Shown one piece after another: positions 52,323 through 62,541 of a DNA stretch of 64,000 bases. Origin of the DNA: Methylibium petroleiphilum PM1 (GTDB taxonomy: Bacteria > Pseudomonadota > Gammaproteobacteria > Burkholderiales > Burkholderiaceae_C); NCBI RefSeq assembly GCF_000015725.1, contig NC_008825.1, forward strand, positions 3,348,001 through 3,412,000. The letters are read 5' to 3'. The notes beneath the pieces are model-generated. The model was not told where the DNA came from and did not search any database. It was given only the letters and a program-made list of their open reading frames with translations. Made by a program: the position numbers and the translations under genes. Within the stretch, counting starts at the first letter, position 1, and each line of letters begins with the position of its first letter.

Positions 52323-53672
52323 ATGCACATTCACATCCTCGGCATCTGCGGCACCTTCATGGGCGGCCTGGCCGCACTGGCTCGCGAGGCCGGGCACCGG
52401 GTCACCGGCTGCGATGCCAACGTCTACCCGCCGATGAGCGACCAGCTCCGCGCGCTGGGCATCGAGCTGATCGAGGGCTGGGACGTGCAGCAGCTCGCGC
52501 TGAAGCCCGACCTGTACGTGATCGGCAACGTGGTCTCGCGCGGCAACGCGCTGATGGAGGCGATCCTCGACGCCGGCCTGCCCTACACCAGCGGACCGCA
52601 ATGGCTGGCCGAGCACGTGCTGCAGGGGCGACATGTGCTGGCGGTCGCCGGCACGCACGGCAAGACCACCACAACCTCGATGCTGGCCTGGATCCTGGAG
52701 AACAACGAGCGCCGGCCCGGCTTCCTGGTCGGCGGCGTGCCGCAGAACTTCGAGGTCAGCGCACGGCTGGGCGAGGGCCAGCCCTTCGTGATCGAAGCCG
52801 ACGAATACGACACCGCGTTCTTCGACAAGCGCAGCAAGTTCGTGCACTATCGGCCGCGCACCGCGGTCCTGAACAACCTGGAGTTCGACCACGCCGACAT
52901 CTTCGCGGACCTGGCGGCCATCGAGACCCAGTTCCACCACCTGCTGCGCACGGTGCCGGCCAGTGGACGCGTGATCGTCAACGCGCGCGAGGAAAGCCTG
53001 GCGCGCGTGCTCGAGCGCGGCTGCTGGAGCGACGTCCAGCGCTTCGGCGTGCGCGGCGACGTGCCCGGCTTCCGGGCCCGCGGCGAGCCGCACAGCTTCG
53101 ACGTGCTGAAGTCCGGCGTGCAGGTCGGCCGCGTGGAGTGGGCGCTGCTGGGTGAGCACAACCAGCTCAATGCGCTCGCCGCCATCGCGGCGGCAGAACA
53201 TGTCGGCGTCGCGCCGGCCGACGCAGCCCGCGCGCTGGCCGGCTTCGCGAACGTGAAGCGCCGGCTCGAGCTGCGCGGCGAGGTCCGCGGCATCAAGGTC
53301 TACGACGATTTCGCTCACCACCCGACGGCCATGCGCACCACCATCGACGGCTTGCGGCGCCGGATCGGCGAGCAGCGCATCTTGGCCGTGTTCGAGCCGC
53401 GGTCCAACACCATGAAGCTCGGCGCGATGAAGGCCCAGCTGCCGTGGGCGCTGGAGGAGGCCGACCTGGCCTTCTGCCACAGCGGCGGCCTGGGCTGGAA
53501 CGCCGGCGAGGCGCTGGCGCCACTGGGCGACCGCGCGGTCGTCGGCGACTCGATCGACGCGCTGGTCCAGCGCGTGGTCCAGGCGGCGCGCAGCGGCGAT
53601 CACGTGCTGTGCATGAGCAACGGCAGCTTTGGCGGCATCCACGACAAGCTGCTCGCCGCGCTCGCGCGATGA
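52323..53672 (+). CDS. mpl: UDP-N-acetylmuramate:L-alanyl-gamma-D-glutamyl-meso-diaminopimelate ligase
   Basis: Recycles murein tripeptide by attaching it to UDP-MurNAc. The 449-residue protein has the Mur-ligase order: N-terminal Rossmann-like HILGICGTFMGGLAALA, the ATP loop GTHGKTTT with Lys114, the EADEYDTAFFDKRSKF block that separates Mpl from MurC, and NNLEFDHADIF. The C-terminal VYDDFAHHPTAM and ACFEPRSNT-type segment (here VFEPRSNTMK) follow. Length is right for Mpl. With anmK and the M23 and MtgA enzymes it makes cell-wall recycling a recurring theme of the window. The next gene overlaps its end by four bases. Confidence 0.97.
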   Translation: MHIHILGICGTFMGGLAALAREAGHRVTGCDANVYPPMSDQLRALGIELIEGWDVQQLALKPDLYVIGNVVSRGNALMEAILDAGLPYTSGPQWLAEHVLQGRHVLAVAGTHGKTTTTSMLAWILENNERRPGFLVGGVPQNFEVSARLGEGQPFVIEADEYDTAFFDKRSKFVHYRPRTAVLNNLEFDHADIFADLAAIETQFHHLLRTVPASGRVIVNAREESLARVLERGCWSDVQRFGVRGDVPGFRARGEPHSFDVLKSGVQVGRVEWALLGEHNQLNALAAIAAAEHVGVAPADAARALAGFANVKRRLELRGEVRGIKVYDDFAHHPTAMRTTIDGLRRRIGEQRILAVFEPRSNTMKLGAMKAQLPWALEEADLAFCHSGGLGWNAGEALAPLGDRAVVGDSIDALVQRVVQAARSGDHVLCMSNGSFGGIHDKLLAALAR

Positions 53673-54265
53673 AGCCGCCGTCGCATCTGCTCTACCTGCA
53701 TGGCTTCCGCTCCTCGCCCGGTTCGGCCAAGGCGCAGCGCGTGGCGGCCGAGGTCACCCGGCTGCAGGACGCGGGCCACTCCCTGGTGTGGTGCTGTCCC
53801 CAACTCCCGCCGTCGCCGGCCGCGGCAAAGGCGCTGATCGATTCGCTGACCCATGACTGGCCGTCCGATCGCATGGCGGCGATCGGCAGTTCCCTGGGCG
53901 GCTTCTATGCCACCGTGCTGGCCGAGCAGCGCGGTTGCCGCGCGGTCGTGCTCAATCCGGCCGTCGACCCGGCCGACACGCTGGCCGGCCAGATCGGCGA
54001 GCAGACCGGCTGGCACGACCCGGCCCTGCGCTTCGAGTTCACCGCGGCCCACGTCGAGGAGCTGCGGGTGATGCGGCCGCCGCGCCTGCGCGATCCGGCG
54101 CGCTACCTCGCCGTCATCGCGAAGGGCGACGAGGTGCTCGACTGGCGCGACATGACGGCCCGCTACGCCGGCGCCCGCATCAAGCTGCTGGAGGGCGGCG
54201 ACCACGCGCTGAGCGACTTCGACGACCACCTCCCGGATCTGTTGGGCTTTCTCGACCTGGGCTGA
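53669..54265 (+). CDS. YqiA/YcfP family alpha/beta-fold esterase
   Basis: Small alpha/beta hydrolase of 198 residues. It has LYLHGFRSSPGSAKAQ near the start (oxyanion-hole HGF), the nucleophile elbow GSSLGGFYAT (Ser at about 71), an acid in KGDEVLDW and a histidine in EGGDHALSDFDDH, a full catalytic triad in family order. E. coli YqiA is an acyl-CoA or palmitoyl esterase in vitro, but the physiological substrate is unknown. The start ATG overlaps the mpl stop by four bases (ATGA, 53669-53672), so translation is coupled to mpl. Confidence 0.9.
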   Translation: MKPPSHLLYLHGFRSSPGSAKAQRVAAEVTRLQDAGHSLVWCCPQLPPSPAAAKALIDSLTHDWPSDRMAAIGSSLGGFYATVLAEQRGCRAVVLNPAVDPADTLAGQIGEQTGWHDPALRFEFTAAHVEELRVMRPPRLRDPARYLAVIAKGDEVLDWRDMTARYAGARIKLLEGGDHALSDFDDHLPDLLGFLDLG

Positions 54266-54299
54266 CCGCGCATTGGCGGATGGGACAATCCGCCCCGAT

Positions 54300-56357
54300 A
54301 TGTCCGATACCTACGCCCTGTTCGAAGAAGCCGGCAAGTTCCTCGCCGGCCGTGTGATGTCCGAGGCCGAGAGCTCGCTGCAGGTGGAGCTCGATTCCGG
54401 CAAGCGCGTCAAGGTCAAGAGCGCCAACGCGCTGCTGCGTTTTGCGAAACCTGCGCCAGCCGAGCTGCTGGCGCAGGCGCACAGCCTGTCGGGCGAGATC
54501 GACCTCGACCTGATCTGGGAGGTCGCGCCGGACGAGGAGTTCGGCTTCGACGACATTGCTCGCGAGTACTTCAATGCCCAGCCCGACGCACCGCAGCGCG
54601 CGGCCACGCTGTTGCGGTTGTTCGATGCGCCGCACTACTTCCACCGGCGCGGCAAGGGACGCTTCCGCAAGGCGCCGGAAGACATCCTGAAGCAGGCCCT
54701 GGTGGCGATCGAGCGCAAGGCGCAGCAGGCCGCGCAGATCGAGTCCTGGGCGGTCAAGCTGGCCGGCGGCCACTGCCCGGCGCCGATCTCCGAGCAGCTC
54801 TACCGCATCCTGTTCAAGCCCGACAAGAACGGCCCCGAGTACAAGGCCGTGGTCGAGGCCGCGAAGCGTTCGCACAAGGCGCCGCTCGACCTGCTGAAGG
54901 ACGCCGGCGCGATCACGAGCCCCTACCAGTTCCACTGGAAGCGCTTCCTGTTCGAGTTCTTCCCCAAGGGCACGGCCTTCCCGCCGCTGCAGGCGCCGCC
55001 GATCAAGAACGATCTGCCGCTGGCCGCGGTGCAGGCTTTCTCGATCGACGATTCGAGCACCACCGAGATCGACGATGCGCTGTCGGTGCAGGGGCTGGGC
55101 AGCGACACCATCGTGTTCGGCGTGCACATCGCCGCGCCGGGCCTGGCCATCCAGCCGGGTTCGGCCGTCGACCAGGTGGCACGCACGCGCTGGTCCACCG
55201 TCTACATGCCGGGCCACAAGCTGACCATGCTGCCCGATGAGGTGGTGCAGAGCTACACGCTGCTCGAAGGGCGCGACTGCCCGGCGGTGTCGGTGTACTT
55301 CAGTCTCGACGCGGCGTCGCTGACCGTGAAGGCGGTGGAAACGAAGCTCGAACAGGTGCACATTGCCGCGAACCTGCGCCACGACCAGCTCGACGCGGTG
55401 GTCACCGAAGCCTCGCTGGCCGGCGAGGCGCCGGCCGGCTACGCCTTCGCGCCCGAGCTCGCGTTCGCTTTCCGCCTGGCCCGGCATCTGAAGGCGCAGC
55501 GCGAGCTGGTGCGCGGCAAGCCCGAGAACTTCAACCGGCCGGACTACAACTTCAGGCTCGACGGAGGAGACGCCGGCGAGCCCGACGGCAGCGAGACGGT
55601 CGTCATCACCGAACGCAAACGCGGTTCGCCGCTGGACCTGATCGTCGCCGAGGCGATGATCCTCGCCAACAGCCACTGGGGCGGCTGGATCGCCGAATGT
55701 GGCGTGCCCGGCATCTACCGCAGCCAGGCCAGCATGGCGCCGGGCATCAAGGTGCGCATGGGCACCAAGCCGGCGCCGCATGCCGGCATGGGCGTCAAGC
55801 AGTACACCTGGGCCACTTCCCCGTTGCGGCGCTACGTGGACCTGGTCAACCAGTGGCAGATCATTGCCTGCGCGCGGCACGGCCGCACCGCGGCGCTGGC
55901 CGCACCGTTCAAGCCCAAGGACGCCGAGCTGTTCTCGGTCATCTCGGGCTTCGACGCCGCGTACACGGCCTACAACCAGTTCCAGAACGGGCTGGAACGC
56001 TACTGGACGATGCGTCACCTCGAGCAGGCGGGCCTGACCGAGCTGGAGGCCGCGGTGATGAAGGACGGGCTGGTCCGCGCCGACACGCTGCCGCTGGTGT
56101 TCCGGGCCCTCGGCTGCGAGTCGCTGCCGCGCGGAGCGCGGGTGCGCGTGCGCATCACAGGGGCCGACCTGCTCACGCTGGAGTTGCACGCCAGCCTCGT
56201 CGCCCGGCTCGACGATCCGGCGACGCCGGCCGACGATGCGCCGGTCGATGCCGAGGAGGCCGACGAAGCGGCCGAGGCCGCCGCGCCGCTCGCGCTGGCG
56301 ATCGACCTGCAGGATGGCGACAATGCCGCCGACCCGGCCCCCTCCGGCGCCGCCTAG
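54300..56357 (+). CDS. RNB domain exoribonuclease (RNase II family)
   Basis: 3'-5' exoribonuclease of 685 residues that degrades single-stranded RNA. The catalytic core shows [15 protein letters not shown] (residues 247-261, metal-binding Asp250, Asp251, Asp258 and Asp259) and the conserved arginines in [15 protein letters not shown] short N-terminal cold-shock-like region and a C-terminal S1-like domain flank it; the end is acidic and alanine-rich (about 640-685). It is longer than E. coli RNase II (644) but shorter than RNase R. The ATG at 54300 is preferred. It leads the TonB-aroE-mtgA group by 12 bases. Confidence 0.93.
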   Translation: MSDTYALFEEAGKFLAGRVMSEAESSLQVELDSGKRVKVKSANALLRFAKPAPAELLAQAHSLSGEIDLDLIWEVAPDEEFGFDDIAREYFNAQPDAPQRAATLLRLFDAPHYFHRRGKGRFRKAPEDILKQALVAIERKAQQAAQIESWAVKLAGGHCPAPISEQLYRILFKPDKNGPEYKAVVEAAKRSHKAPLDLLKDAGAITSPYQFHWKRFLFEFFPKGTAFPPLQAPPIKNDLPLAAVQAFSIDDSSTTEIDDALSVQGLGSDTIVFGVHIAAPGLAIQPGSAVDQVARTRWSTVYMPGHKLTMLPDEVVQSYTLLEGRDCPAVSVYFSLDAASLTVKAVETKLEQVHIAANLRHDQLDAVVTEASLAGEAPAGYAFAPELAFAFRLARHLKAQRELVRGKPENFNRPDYNFRLDGGDAGEPDGSETVVITERKRGSPLDLIVAEAMILANSHWGGWIAECGVPGIYRSQASMAPGIKVRMGTKPAPHAGMGVKQYTWATSPLRRYVDLVNQWQIIACARHGRTAALAAPFKPKDAELFSVISGFDAAYTAYNQFQNGLERYWTMRHLEQAGLTELEAAVMKDGLVRADTLPLVFRALGCESLPRGARVRVRITGADLLTLELHASLVARLDDPATPADDAPVDAEEADEAAEAAAPLALAIDLQDGDNAADPAPSGAA

Positions 56358-56369
56358 GATGCCCGACGC

Positions 56370-57260
56370 ATGAAGCTGATTCCGCAACGCTGGGCAGAGC
56401 GCCTCCGGCGACTCACCGCACTGCACGTCGCGCTGCTGATCTCCTTCGGTGTTCACGCGGTGCTGCTGACGGTGCGCTTCGTCGATCCGGAAGGCTTCAA
56501 CCGCGTGTTCAAGGACACGCCGCTCGAGGTCATCCTGGTCAACGCGCGCTCGACCGAGCCGCCGCTGAAGGCGCAGGCGATCGCACAGGCCGCGCTGGCG
56601 GGCGGCGGCGAGGCCCAGGCCGGCCGCGCCACCTCGCCGCTGCCACCGTCCGCCCTGACCGAGGTCGGCGATTCGCTGGAAGACGCGCGCCAGCAGATCC
56701 AGTCGCTGCAGGAGCAGCAGATGCAGCTGCTGGCGCAGATCCGCCGCGAGCTGGCGCGCCTGCCGCCGCCCGACCCGCAACGCGACGAGGGGAGCCCGGA
56801 CGCCCGCGCCCAGGCCGAACAGCGCCAGCAGATGCTGCAGATGCTGGCCGAGATCGAGAAGCGCATCAACGACGCCAATGCCCGTCCGAAGAAGCGCTAC
56901 GTGAGCCCGTCGACCAGCGAGGCGGTGTACGCCGTCTACTACGACGTGCTGCGCCGCAAGATCGAGGAACGCGGCACCCTGAACTTCCCCGAGGACAAGG
57001 GCCGCAAGCTCTACGGCGAGCTGACGATGATCGTCACCGTCGACGCGCTCGGCCAGGTGCTCGACACGGAGATCGTCCAGAGCTCGGGCCAGCGCACGCT
57101 CGATCGTCGCGCTCAGGCCATCGTGCGCGCGGCATCGCCGTTCGGCCCCTTCACCGACGCGATGCGCAAGCAGGCCGACCAGATCGTCGTCGTGTCGCGC
57201 TTCCGCTTCACGCGAGACGAGGGCTTCGAGACGCGGCTCCTGCAGTCGTCGCCGCAATGA
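56370..57260 (+). CDS. TonB C-terminal domain protein
   Basis: Inner-membrane protein of 296 residues with the layout of TonB/TolA: a short cytoplasmic start, one membrane helix (about 18-36, [18 protein letters not shown]), a periplasmic linker with a long glutamine/leucine-rich coiled coil (about 105-165), and a C-terminal TonB domain (about 190-285). The last contains [41 protein letters not shown] and [18 protein letters not shown]. No ExbB, ExbD or TonB-dependent receptor gene is nearby, so its partner is unknown. aroE overlaps its stop by four bases. Confidence 0.88.
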   Translation: MKLIPQRWAERLRRLTALHVALLISFGVHAVLLTVRFVDPEGFNRVFKDTPLEVILVNARSTEPPLKAQAIAQAALAGGGEAQAGRATSPLPPSALTEVGDSLEDARQQIQSLQEQQMQLLAQIRRELARLPPPDPQRDEGSPDARAQAEQRQQMLQMLAEIEKRINDANARPKKRYVSPSTSEAVYAVYYDVLRRKIEERGTLNFPEDKGRKLYGELTMIVTVDALGQVLDTEIVQSSGQRTLDRRAQAIVRAASPFGPFTDAMRKQADQIVVVSRFRFTRDEGFETRLLQSSPQ

Positions 57261-58141
57261 AGGACCGCGCGGACGCCGCGGCCCGCGATCGCTACGCGGT
57301 CGCCGGCCACCCGGTCGAGCACAGCCGCTCACCGTTCATTCATGCGCGATTCGCCGCGCTGACGGGAGAGCCGATCGACTACGGCCGGCTGCCTTGCCCG
57401 CTCGATGGCTTCGCCGCCACCGTGAGCGCCTTTGCGGCATCGACCGGCACCGGGCTCGGGCCGGCGCGCGGCTGCAACGTCACGGTGCCATTCAAGTTCG
57501 AGGCCGTCGCGCTCGCCGCGCAGCTCACACCGCGCGCCGCACTGGCCCAGGCGGCCAACACCCTGCGCTTCGATGCCGAAGGCTGGCAGGCCGACAACAC
57601 CGACGGCGCCGGGCTGGTGCGCGACATCACGGTCCATGCCGGCGTTGCGTTGCAAGGCGCCACACTGCTGCTGGTCGGCGCCGGCGGCGCGGCGGCCGGC
57701 GTGCTGGGGCCGCTCCTCGAGACCGGGCCGCAACGGCTGGTGCTGGCGAATCGCTCGCCCGACAGGGCCCGCACGCTGGTCGAGCGCCATGCGGCGCTGG
57801 CGGCGCTGCATGGCGTGACGCTCGAGGCGGCCGCGCTGGACGACTGCGGCGACGGCTACGACATCGTCGTCAACGCCACCGCCGCCAGCCTCGCCGGGGC
57901 CACGGTGCCGGTCACCGCGCGCGTGCTGCGCCCCGGCGCACTGGCCCTGGACATGATGTACGGGCCCGCAGCGCAGGGCTTTCTGCGCTGGGCGGCGGCG
58001 CACGGCGCACACGGCCGTGACGGCCTGGGCATGCTGGTCGAGCAGGCAGCAGAGTCGTTCTGGTTCTGGCGCGGCGTGCGCCCGCCGACGCCGGCCGTGC
58101 TGGCCGAATTGCGTGCCGTCATCGAAGGGGCCGACACATGA
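57257..58141 (+). CDS. aroE: Shikimate dehydrogenase
   Basis: NADPH enzyme that reduces 3-dehydroshikimate to shikimate in aromatic amino acid synthesis. The 294-residue protein has the shikimate-binding [11 protein letters not shown] and [12 protein letters not shown] (Lys of NVTxPxK), the [11 protein letters not shown] segment, the dinucleotide loop [15 protein letters not shown] and the ending [18 protein letters not shown]. Length fits AroE. It overlaps the TonB gene at its start and mtgA at its end, both by ATGA, giving a tightly coupled trio. aroQ of the same pathway is 2 kb further on. Confidence 0.95.
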   Translation: MKDRADAAARDRYAVAGHPVEHSRSPFIHARFAALTGEPIDYGRLPCPLDGFAATVSAFAASTGTGLGPARGCNVTVPFKFEAVALAAQLTPRAALAQAANTLRFDAEGWQADNTDGAGLVRDITVHAGVALQGATLLLVGAGGAAAGVLGPLLETGPQRLVLANRSPDRARTLVERHAALAALHGVTLEAAALDDCGDGYDIVVNATAASLAGATVPVTARVLRPGALALDMMYGPAAQGFLRWAAAHGAHGRDGLGMLVEQAAESFWFWRGVRPPTPAVLAELRAVIEGADT

Positions 58142-58914
58142 AGCGCCTGGTCCGCTGGCTGGTGCTGCTGGCCCTCAGCGCCATCGCCTTGCAAGGGGTG
58201 TTCGTGCTCCGCATCGCGATGATGCGTTTCGTCGATCCCGAGTCCACCACCTTCCAGCGCAGCGAGATCTGGCGCCTGGCGACCGAGCGCCACGAGGTCC
58301 TGTGGTCTCAGCGCTGGCAACCCTACGAGCGCATCGCCGCAACACTCAAGCGGGCGGTGATCGCGTCGGAAGACGCCAGCTTCACCGACCACGGCGGCGT
58401 GGACTGGGAAGCGATCGAGAAGGCCTGGGAGCGCAACCAGCGCGCCGAGGCACGCGCCGAGAAGCTGCAGGCACAGCTCGAGAGCCAGCAGCAGCGGCGG
58501 GCGGCCAACGCCCGGTCGGCGCCGCCCCGCCCGGCCCCGGTGGCGAAGATCGTCGGCGGCTCGACCATCAGCCAACAGCTTGCGAAGAACCTGTTCCTGT
58601 CGGGCGAGCGCAGCCTTGCCCGCAAGGGGCAGGAATTCGTCATCACCTTCATGCTCGAGGCGCTGCTCGACAAGGAACGCATCCTGGCGATCTACCTGAA
58701 CAACGTCGAGTGGGGCGAAGGTGTGTTCGGCGCGCAGGCTGCGTCCCGCCACTATTTCCGCGTCGATGCCGGCCAGCTGAGCGCGATGCAGGCAGCTCGC
58801 CTGGCCGTGATGCTGCCGGCCCCCAAGCGCTTCGAGAAGCGCCCCGGCTCGGCCTATGTCAGCGGTCGCGCTGCGACCATCGTGTCGCGCATGTCGGCGG
58901 TCGAACTGCCCTGA
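58138..58914 (+). CDS. mtgA: Monofunctional peptidoglycan glycosyltransferase MtgA
   Basis: GT51 enzyme that polymerises lipid II into glycan strands without transpeptidase activity. The 258-residue protein has an N-terminal membrane helix (about 8-26), catalytic Glu78 in [17 protein letters not shown], and the motifs [20 protein letters not shown] and [18 protein letters not shown] charged insert (about 100-130, alanine/arginine/glutamine rich) lies between motifs I and II. Length is typical. It begins inside the aroE stop (ATGA, 58138-58141). Confidence 0.96.
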   Translation: MKRLVRWLVLLALSAIALQGVFVLRIAMMRFVDPESTTFQRSEIWRLATERHEVLWSQRWQPYERIAATLKRAVIASEDASFTDHGGVDWEAIEKAWERNQRAEARAEKLQAQLESQQQRRAANARSAPPRPAPVAKIVGGSTISQQLAKNLFLSGERSLARKGQEFVITFMLEALLDKERILAIYLNNVEWGEGVFGAQAASRHYFRVDAGQLSAMQAARLAVMLPAPKRFEKRPGSAYVSGRAATIVSRMSAVELP

Positions 58915-58948
58915 ACCGGGACCCCGGCTCTCCGCTCCAACCCGTGCC

Positions 58949-59563
58949 ATGCCCTCTTCCGCCCCGTCCGCGCTCAGTGCCGAGATCGCCGCGACCGCGG
59001 CCCGGCTCGTCGTCGAAGAAGGACTCGAATACGGGCCGGCCAAACAGCGGGCCCTGAAGCTGCTCGGCCACCGTGGCCTGCCGGCGCGAGACTTGCCCGA
59101 CAACGACTTGCTTGAATACGAAGTCCGCACTTACATCGAACTGTTCTGCGCCGAGACCCAACCGCGCGAACTGGCGGCCCTGCGCGAAGTGGCACTGGGC
59201 TGGATGGAGCGGCTGGCCGAGTTCCGCCCGCACCTGAGCGGCGCGGTCTGGCGCGGCACCGCCACCCGGCTGAACGACGTGCACCTGCAGCTCTACTGCG
59301 ACGATTCGAAGGCGGCCGAGATCGCGCTGCTCAATGCCGGCATCGGCTACGACGTCGGCAGCACCCGGAGCCCGAACGGGCGCACCATCGACGTACTGAG
59401 CCTGGCCCAGCCCTGCGCCACGTTGAATGAATCGGTCACGGTACATCTCAGCATCCTGGACCACAACGACCTCCGCGGCGCGCTCAAGCGCGACGCCCAC
59501 GGCCGCAGTGCCCGCGGCGATGCCGCAGCACTGCGCCAATTGATGACGAAGGACGCCCGATGA
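58949..59563 (+). CDS. Conserved protein of unknown function (204 residues)
   Basis: Cytoplasmic-looking protein without signal peptide or membrane helix. The N-terminal half (about 10-80) is helical with the recognisable strings RLVVEEGLEYGPAKQRA, PDNDLLEYEVRTYIELFC and REVALGWMERLAEFRPHL; the second half has GAVWRGTATRLNDVHLQLYCDDSKAAEIALLN (shown in part) with an alternating strand that could be a nucleotidyltransferase-like core (D-x-H-L-Q-L). I recall similar hypothetical proteins in Burkholderiales, always before a TlpA-like gene. The next gene overlaps by four bases, so the pair probably acts together. No function can be assigned. Confidence 0.8.
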   Translation: MPSSAPSALSAEIAATAARLVVEEGLEYGPAKQRALKLLGHRGLPARDLPDNDLLEYEVRTYIELFCAETQPRELAALREVALGWMERLAEFRPHLSGAVWRGTATRLNDVHLQLYCDDSKAAEIALLNAGIGYDVGSTRSPNGRTIDVLSLAQPCATLNESVTVHLSILDHNDLRGALKRDAHGRSARGDAAALRQLMTKDAR

Positions 59564-60102
59564 ATCCCCCCCCCATCGCTTCGGCACGCCGCCGCCGACT
59601 GGTCTTCGGCCTGGGAGCGGGGGCCGGCGTAGCCGCCGGGGTGTGGCTGGCGCTGCGGCAGCAGGCACCGGCGCTCGACCCGACCGTCACGGCGCTGTGG
59701 GCGTCGAGTTTCGACCGCCCCGAGGGCGGTACGCTGGCGATGCAGAGCCTGCGCGGCAAGCCGCTGCTGATCAATTTCTGGGCCACATGGTGCGCACCCT
59801 GCGTCCGAGAATTGCCGGAAATTGATCGCTTTCATCGTGATTTCCAGTCCAAAGGCTGGCAAGTTGTCGGCCTGGCCGTCGACGGGCCGACCCCGGTCCG
59901 CGAGTTCCTGGGTCGCCTGAAGCTGGGTTTTCCGATCGGGCTGGCCGGCTTCGAAGGCAGCGAACTGTCGCGCCAACTGGGCAACGAACAGGGCGGCCTG
60001 CCCTTCACCGTGGCCTTCGATGCGAGCGGCCGGCCGGTGCAGCGCAAGCTGGGCGAGACCCGCTACGAAGACCTCGCCGCCTGGGCGCGGGAGCTGGGCT
60101 GA
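59560..60102 (+). CDS. TlpA family thiol:disulfide oxidoreductase
   Basis: Membrane-anchored periplasmic thioredoxin-like protein of 180 residues. A basic start and one hydrophobic helix (about 14-32) anchor it; the thioredoxin domain has the active site WCAPC (Cys78, Cys81) in LINFWATWCAPCVRELPEID and a cis-proline in GGLPFTVAFD. Such proteins reduce cytochrome c apoproteins or Sco/CuA cysteines, which would suit the oxidase genes of this window, but no target is shown. The ATG overlaps the upstream unknown gene by four bases. Confidence 0.92.
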   Translation: MNPPPIASARRRRLVFGLGAGAGVAAGVWLALRQQAPALDPTVTALWASSFDRPEGGTLAMQSLRGKPLLINFWATWCAPCVRELPEIDRFHRDFQSKGWQVVGLAVDGPTPVREFLGRLKLGFPIGLAGFEGSELSRQLGNEQGGLPFTVAFDASGRPVQRKLGETRYEDLAAWARELG

Positions 60103-60191
60103 GCACGCCCGCTTCGTGATCGACCATCGCCCCGTTTGCGCGTAAAGTCGCGGCTTCGCCGGGGGATCTGCCGGCATCGAACTCGCATCTG

Positions 60192-60638
60192 ATGGAAATA
60201 CTCGTCCTTCATGGACCCAATCTCAACCTGCTCGGCAGCCGCGAACCGGCGGTCTACGGCGCCACCACGCTGGCCGAGATCGACGCGGCCCTGCTGCGCC
60301 GCGCGGGCGAGGCCGGGTTCGGATTGGCGAGCTTCCAGAGCAACCACGAGGGCGCACTGGTCGATCGGGTACAGGAGGCGCGCAGCGACGGCACCCGCTT
60401 CATCCTGATCAACCCGGCCGCCTTCACGCACACCAGCGTCGCGTTGCGCGATGCGCTCGCCGCGGTGGCCCTGCCCTTCATCGAGGTGCACCTGTCGAAC
60501 GTGCACCGCCGCGAGGCCTTCCGTCACCATTCCTATTTCTCGGAGTTGGCCGAAGGAGTGATCGTCGGTCTGGGCGCCAGCGGCTACCGCCTGGCGCTGG
60601 AGTTCGCGCTCGAACGGCTCGACGGCACACACAACTGA
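60192..60638 (+). CDS. aroQ: Type II 3-dehydroquinate dehydratase
   Basis: Makes 3-dehydroshikimate in the shikimate pathway. The 148-residue protein has the type II signatures: [20 protein letters not shown] at the start (catalytic Tyr in the flexible loop), [32 protein letters not shown], the [16 protein letters not shown] segment (catalytic His) and [13 protein letters not shown] at the end. Length is typical. It has an 89-base gap upstream, so its own promoter is likely, and accB follows after 80 bases. Confidence 0.96.
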   Translation: MEILVLHGPNLNLLGSREPAVYGATTLAEIDAALLRRAGEAGFGLASFQSNHEGALVDRVQEARSDGTRFILINPAAFTHTSVALRDALAAVALPFIEVHLSNVHRREAFRHHSYFSELAEGVIVGLGASGYRLALEFALERLDGTHN

Positions 60639-60718
60639 GCGGTGGCCCTGCCGCGGTACACCGCCGCGCAGGCCCGGTTTGAAGAAACCATAACGACATT
60701 CGTTGGAGAGAGAAATCC

Positions 60719-61177
60719 ATGGACCTGCGCAAACTGAAGACGCTGATCGACCTGGTGTCGGAGTCCAACGTCTCCGAACTGGAGATCACCGAGGCCGACG
60801 GCAAGGTGCGCATCGTCAAGAGCGCGCCGGTGGCGACGGTTGTGGCCGCGCCGGTGGCGGCGCCCGTGGCCCCCCCCGCGGTCGCGGCGGTCGCCGCCGC
60901 GCCGGCACCGGCGGCGGCTGCGCCGGAGCCCGCCGCGCCGACCGGACACAGCGTGAAGTCACCGATGGTCGGCACCTTCTACCGCTCGTCGAGCCCGGGC
61001 GCCAAGGCCTTCGCCGAGGTCGGCCAGGAGATCAAGGAAGGCGAGCCGATCTGCATCATCGAGGCGATGAAGATCATGAACGAGATCGAGGCCGACAAGT
61101 CGGGCACGGTCACCAAGATCCTCTGCGAGAACGGGCAGGCGGTCGAGTTCGGGCAGCCGCTGTTCATCATCGAGTGA
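60719..61177 (+). CDS. accB: Biotin carboxyl carrier protein of acetyl-CoA carboxylase
   Basis: Carries biotin between the carboxylase and transferase of acetyl-CoA carboxylase, first step of fatty acid synthesis. The 152-residue protein has an N-terminal domain, a flexible alanine/proline linker (about 36-75), and a biotinyl domain with the acceptor Lys118 in [14 protein letters not shown] and GQPLFIIE at the end. GGAGAG precedes the ATG. accC follows after 13 bases in one operon. The BioC-like gene at 35420 may serve the biotin supply. Confidence 0.96.
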   Translation: MDLRKLKTLIDLVSESNVSELEITEADGKVRIVKSAPVATVVAAPVAAPVAPPAVAAVAAAPAPAAAAPEPAAPTGHSVKSPMVGTFYRSSSPGAKAFAEVGQEIKEGEPICIIEAMKIMNEIEADKSGTVTKILCENGQAVEFGQPLFIIE

Positions 61178-61190
61178 GGCAGAGCACTCG

Positions 61191-62540
61191 ATGTTCAAGA
61201 AGATCCTGATCGCCAACCGAGGCGAGATCGCCCTCCGCATCCAGAGAGCCTGCCGCGAGCTCGGCGTGCGCGCCGTCATCGTCTACTCGGAGGCCGACCG
61301 CGACGCCAAGTACGTGAAGCTCGCCGACGAGGCGGTCTGCATCGGCCCGCCGGCCTCGGCGCAGAGCTATCTCAACATGCCGGCCATCATCGCCGCCGCC
61401 GAGGTGACGGATGCCGAGGCCATCCACCCCGGCTACGGCTTCCTCAGTGAGAACGCCGACTTCGCCGAGCGCGTGCAACAGAGCGGCTTCACCTTCATCG
61501 GCCCGACGCCGGAGTCGATCCGCGTGATGGGCGACAAGGTGGCTGCCAAGCAGGCCATGATCAAGTCGGGCGTGCCCACGGTGCCGGGCGCCGAGGGCGC
61601 GTTGCCGGACGACCCGAAGGAGATCATCCGCCAGGCGCGCGCGATCGGCTACCCGGTCATCATCAAGGCCGCCGGTGGTGGCGGCGGACGCGGCATGCGG
61701 GTGGTGCACACCGAGGCGGCGCTGATCCACGCGGTGCAGACGACGCGCGCCGAGGCCGGCGCGGCCTTCGGCAACCCGACCGTCTACATGGAGAAGTTCC
61801 TCGAGAATCCGCGCCACATCGAGATCCAGGTGCTGGCCGACACCCACCGCAACGCGGTGTGGCTGGGCGAGCGCGACTGCTCGATGCAGCGTCGCCACCA
61901 GAAGATCATCGAGGAAGCTCCGGCGCCCGGCATCCCGCGGCGCGTGATCGAGCGCATCGGCGAACGCTGCGTCGCCGCCTGCAAGAAGATCGGCTATCGG
62001 GGCGCCGGTACCTTCGAGTTCCTGTACGAAAACGGCGAGTTCTACTTCATCGAGATGAACACCCGCGTGCAGGTCGAGCACCCGGTGACCGAGCTCGTGA
62101 CCGGCGTCGACATCGTGCAGATGCAGATCAAGATCGCCGCCGGCGAGAAGCTTCCGTTCACGCAACGCCAGATCGAGATGCGGGGCCACGCGATCGAGTG
62201 CCGCATCAACGCCGAGGACCCTTACAAGTTCACGCCGTCACCGGGCCGCATCACGATGTGGCATCCGCCGGGCGGCCCCGGCGTGCGGGTCGATTCGCAC
62301 GCATACACCAACTACTTCGTGCCGCCGAACTACGACTCGATGATCGGCAAGATCATCACTCACGGCGACACCCGCGAGCAGGCCTTGGCCCGCATGCGCA
62401 CGGCGCTGCTGGAGACGGTGATCGAAGGGATCCAGACCAACACGCCGCTGCACCGCGAGTTGGTGGTCGACGCGAAATTCGTCGAGGGCGGCACGAGCAT
62501 CCATTACCTCGAAGGCTGGATGGCCCAGCGCAAGCGCTGA
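61191..62540 (+). CDS. accC: Biotin carboxylase subunit of acetyl-CoA carboxylase
   Basis: ATP-grasp enzyme that carboxylates the biotin on AccB. The 449-residue protein has the family start [28 protein letters not shown], the glycine-rich ATP loop [14 protein letters not shown], and the catalytic region [26 protein letters not shown] (shown in part) with the conserved Glu, Asn and Arg; [11 protein letters not shown] follows. Length matches AccC. It starts 13 bases after accB, and prmA begins one base after its stop codon. Confidence 0.98.
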   Translation: MFKKILIANRGEIALRIQRACRELGVRAVIVYSEADRDAKYVKLADEAVCIGPPASAQSYLNMPAIIAAAEVTDAEAIHPGYGFLSENADFAERVQQSGFTFIGPTPESIRVMGDKVAAKQAMIKSGVPTVPGAEGALPDDPKEIIRQARAIGYPVIIKAAGGGGGRGMRVVHTEAALIHAVQTTRAEAGAAFGNPTVYMEKFLENPRHIEIQVLADTHRNAVWLGERDCSMQRRHQKIIEEAPAPGIPRRVIERIGERCVAACKKIGYRGAGTFEFLYENGEFYFIEMNTRVQVEHPVTELVTGVDIVQMQIKIAAGEKLPFTQRQIEMRGHAIECRINAEDPYKFTPSPGRITMWHPPGGPGVRVDSHAYTNYFVPPNYDSMIGKIITHGDTREQALARMRTALLETVIEGIQTNTPLHRELVVDAKFVEGGTSIHYLEGWMAQRKR

Positions 62541-62541
62541 C

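Noticed and set aside
54180-57332. Minus-strand frame of 1050 codons across the RNB and TonB genes
   Set aside because: Antisense shadow crossing three real genes on the plus strand; arginine-rich and without motifs.
55697-58141. 814-codon frame ending in aroE
   Set aside because: Its first two thirds is an out-of-frame reading of the RNB and TonB genes; aroE starts at 57257.
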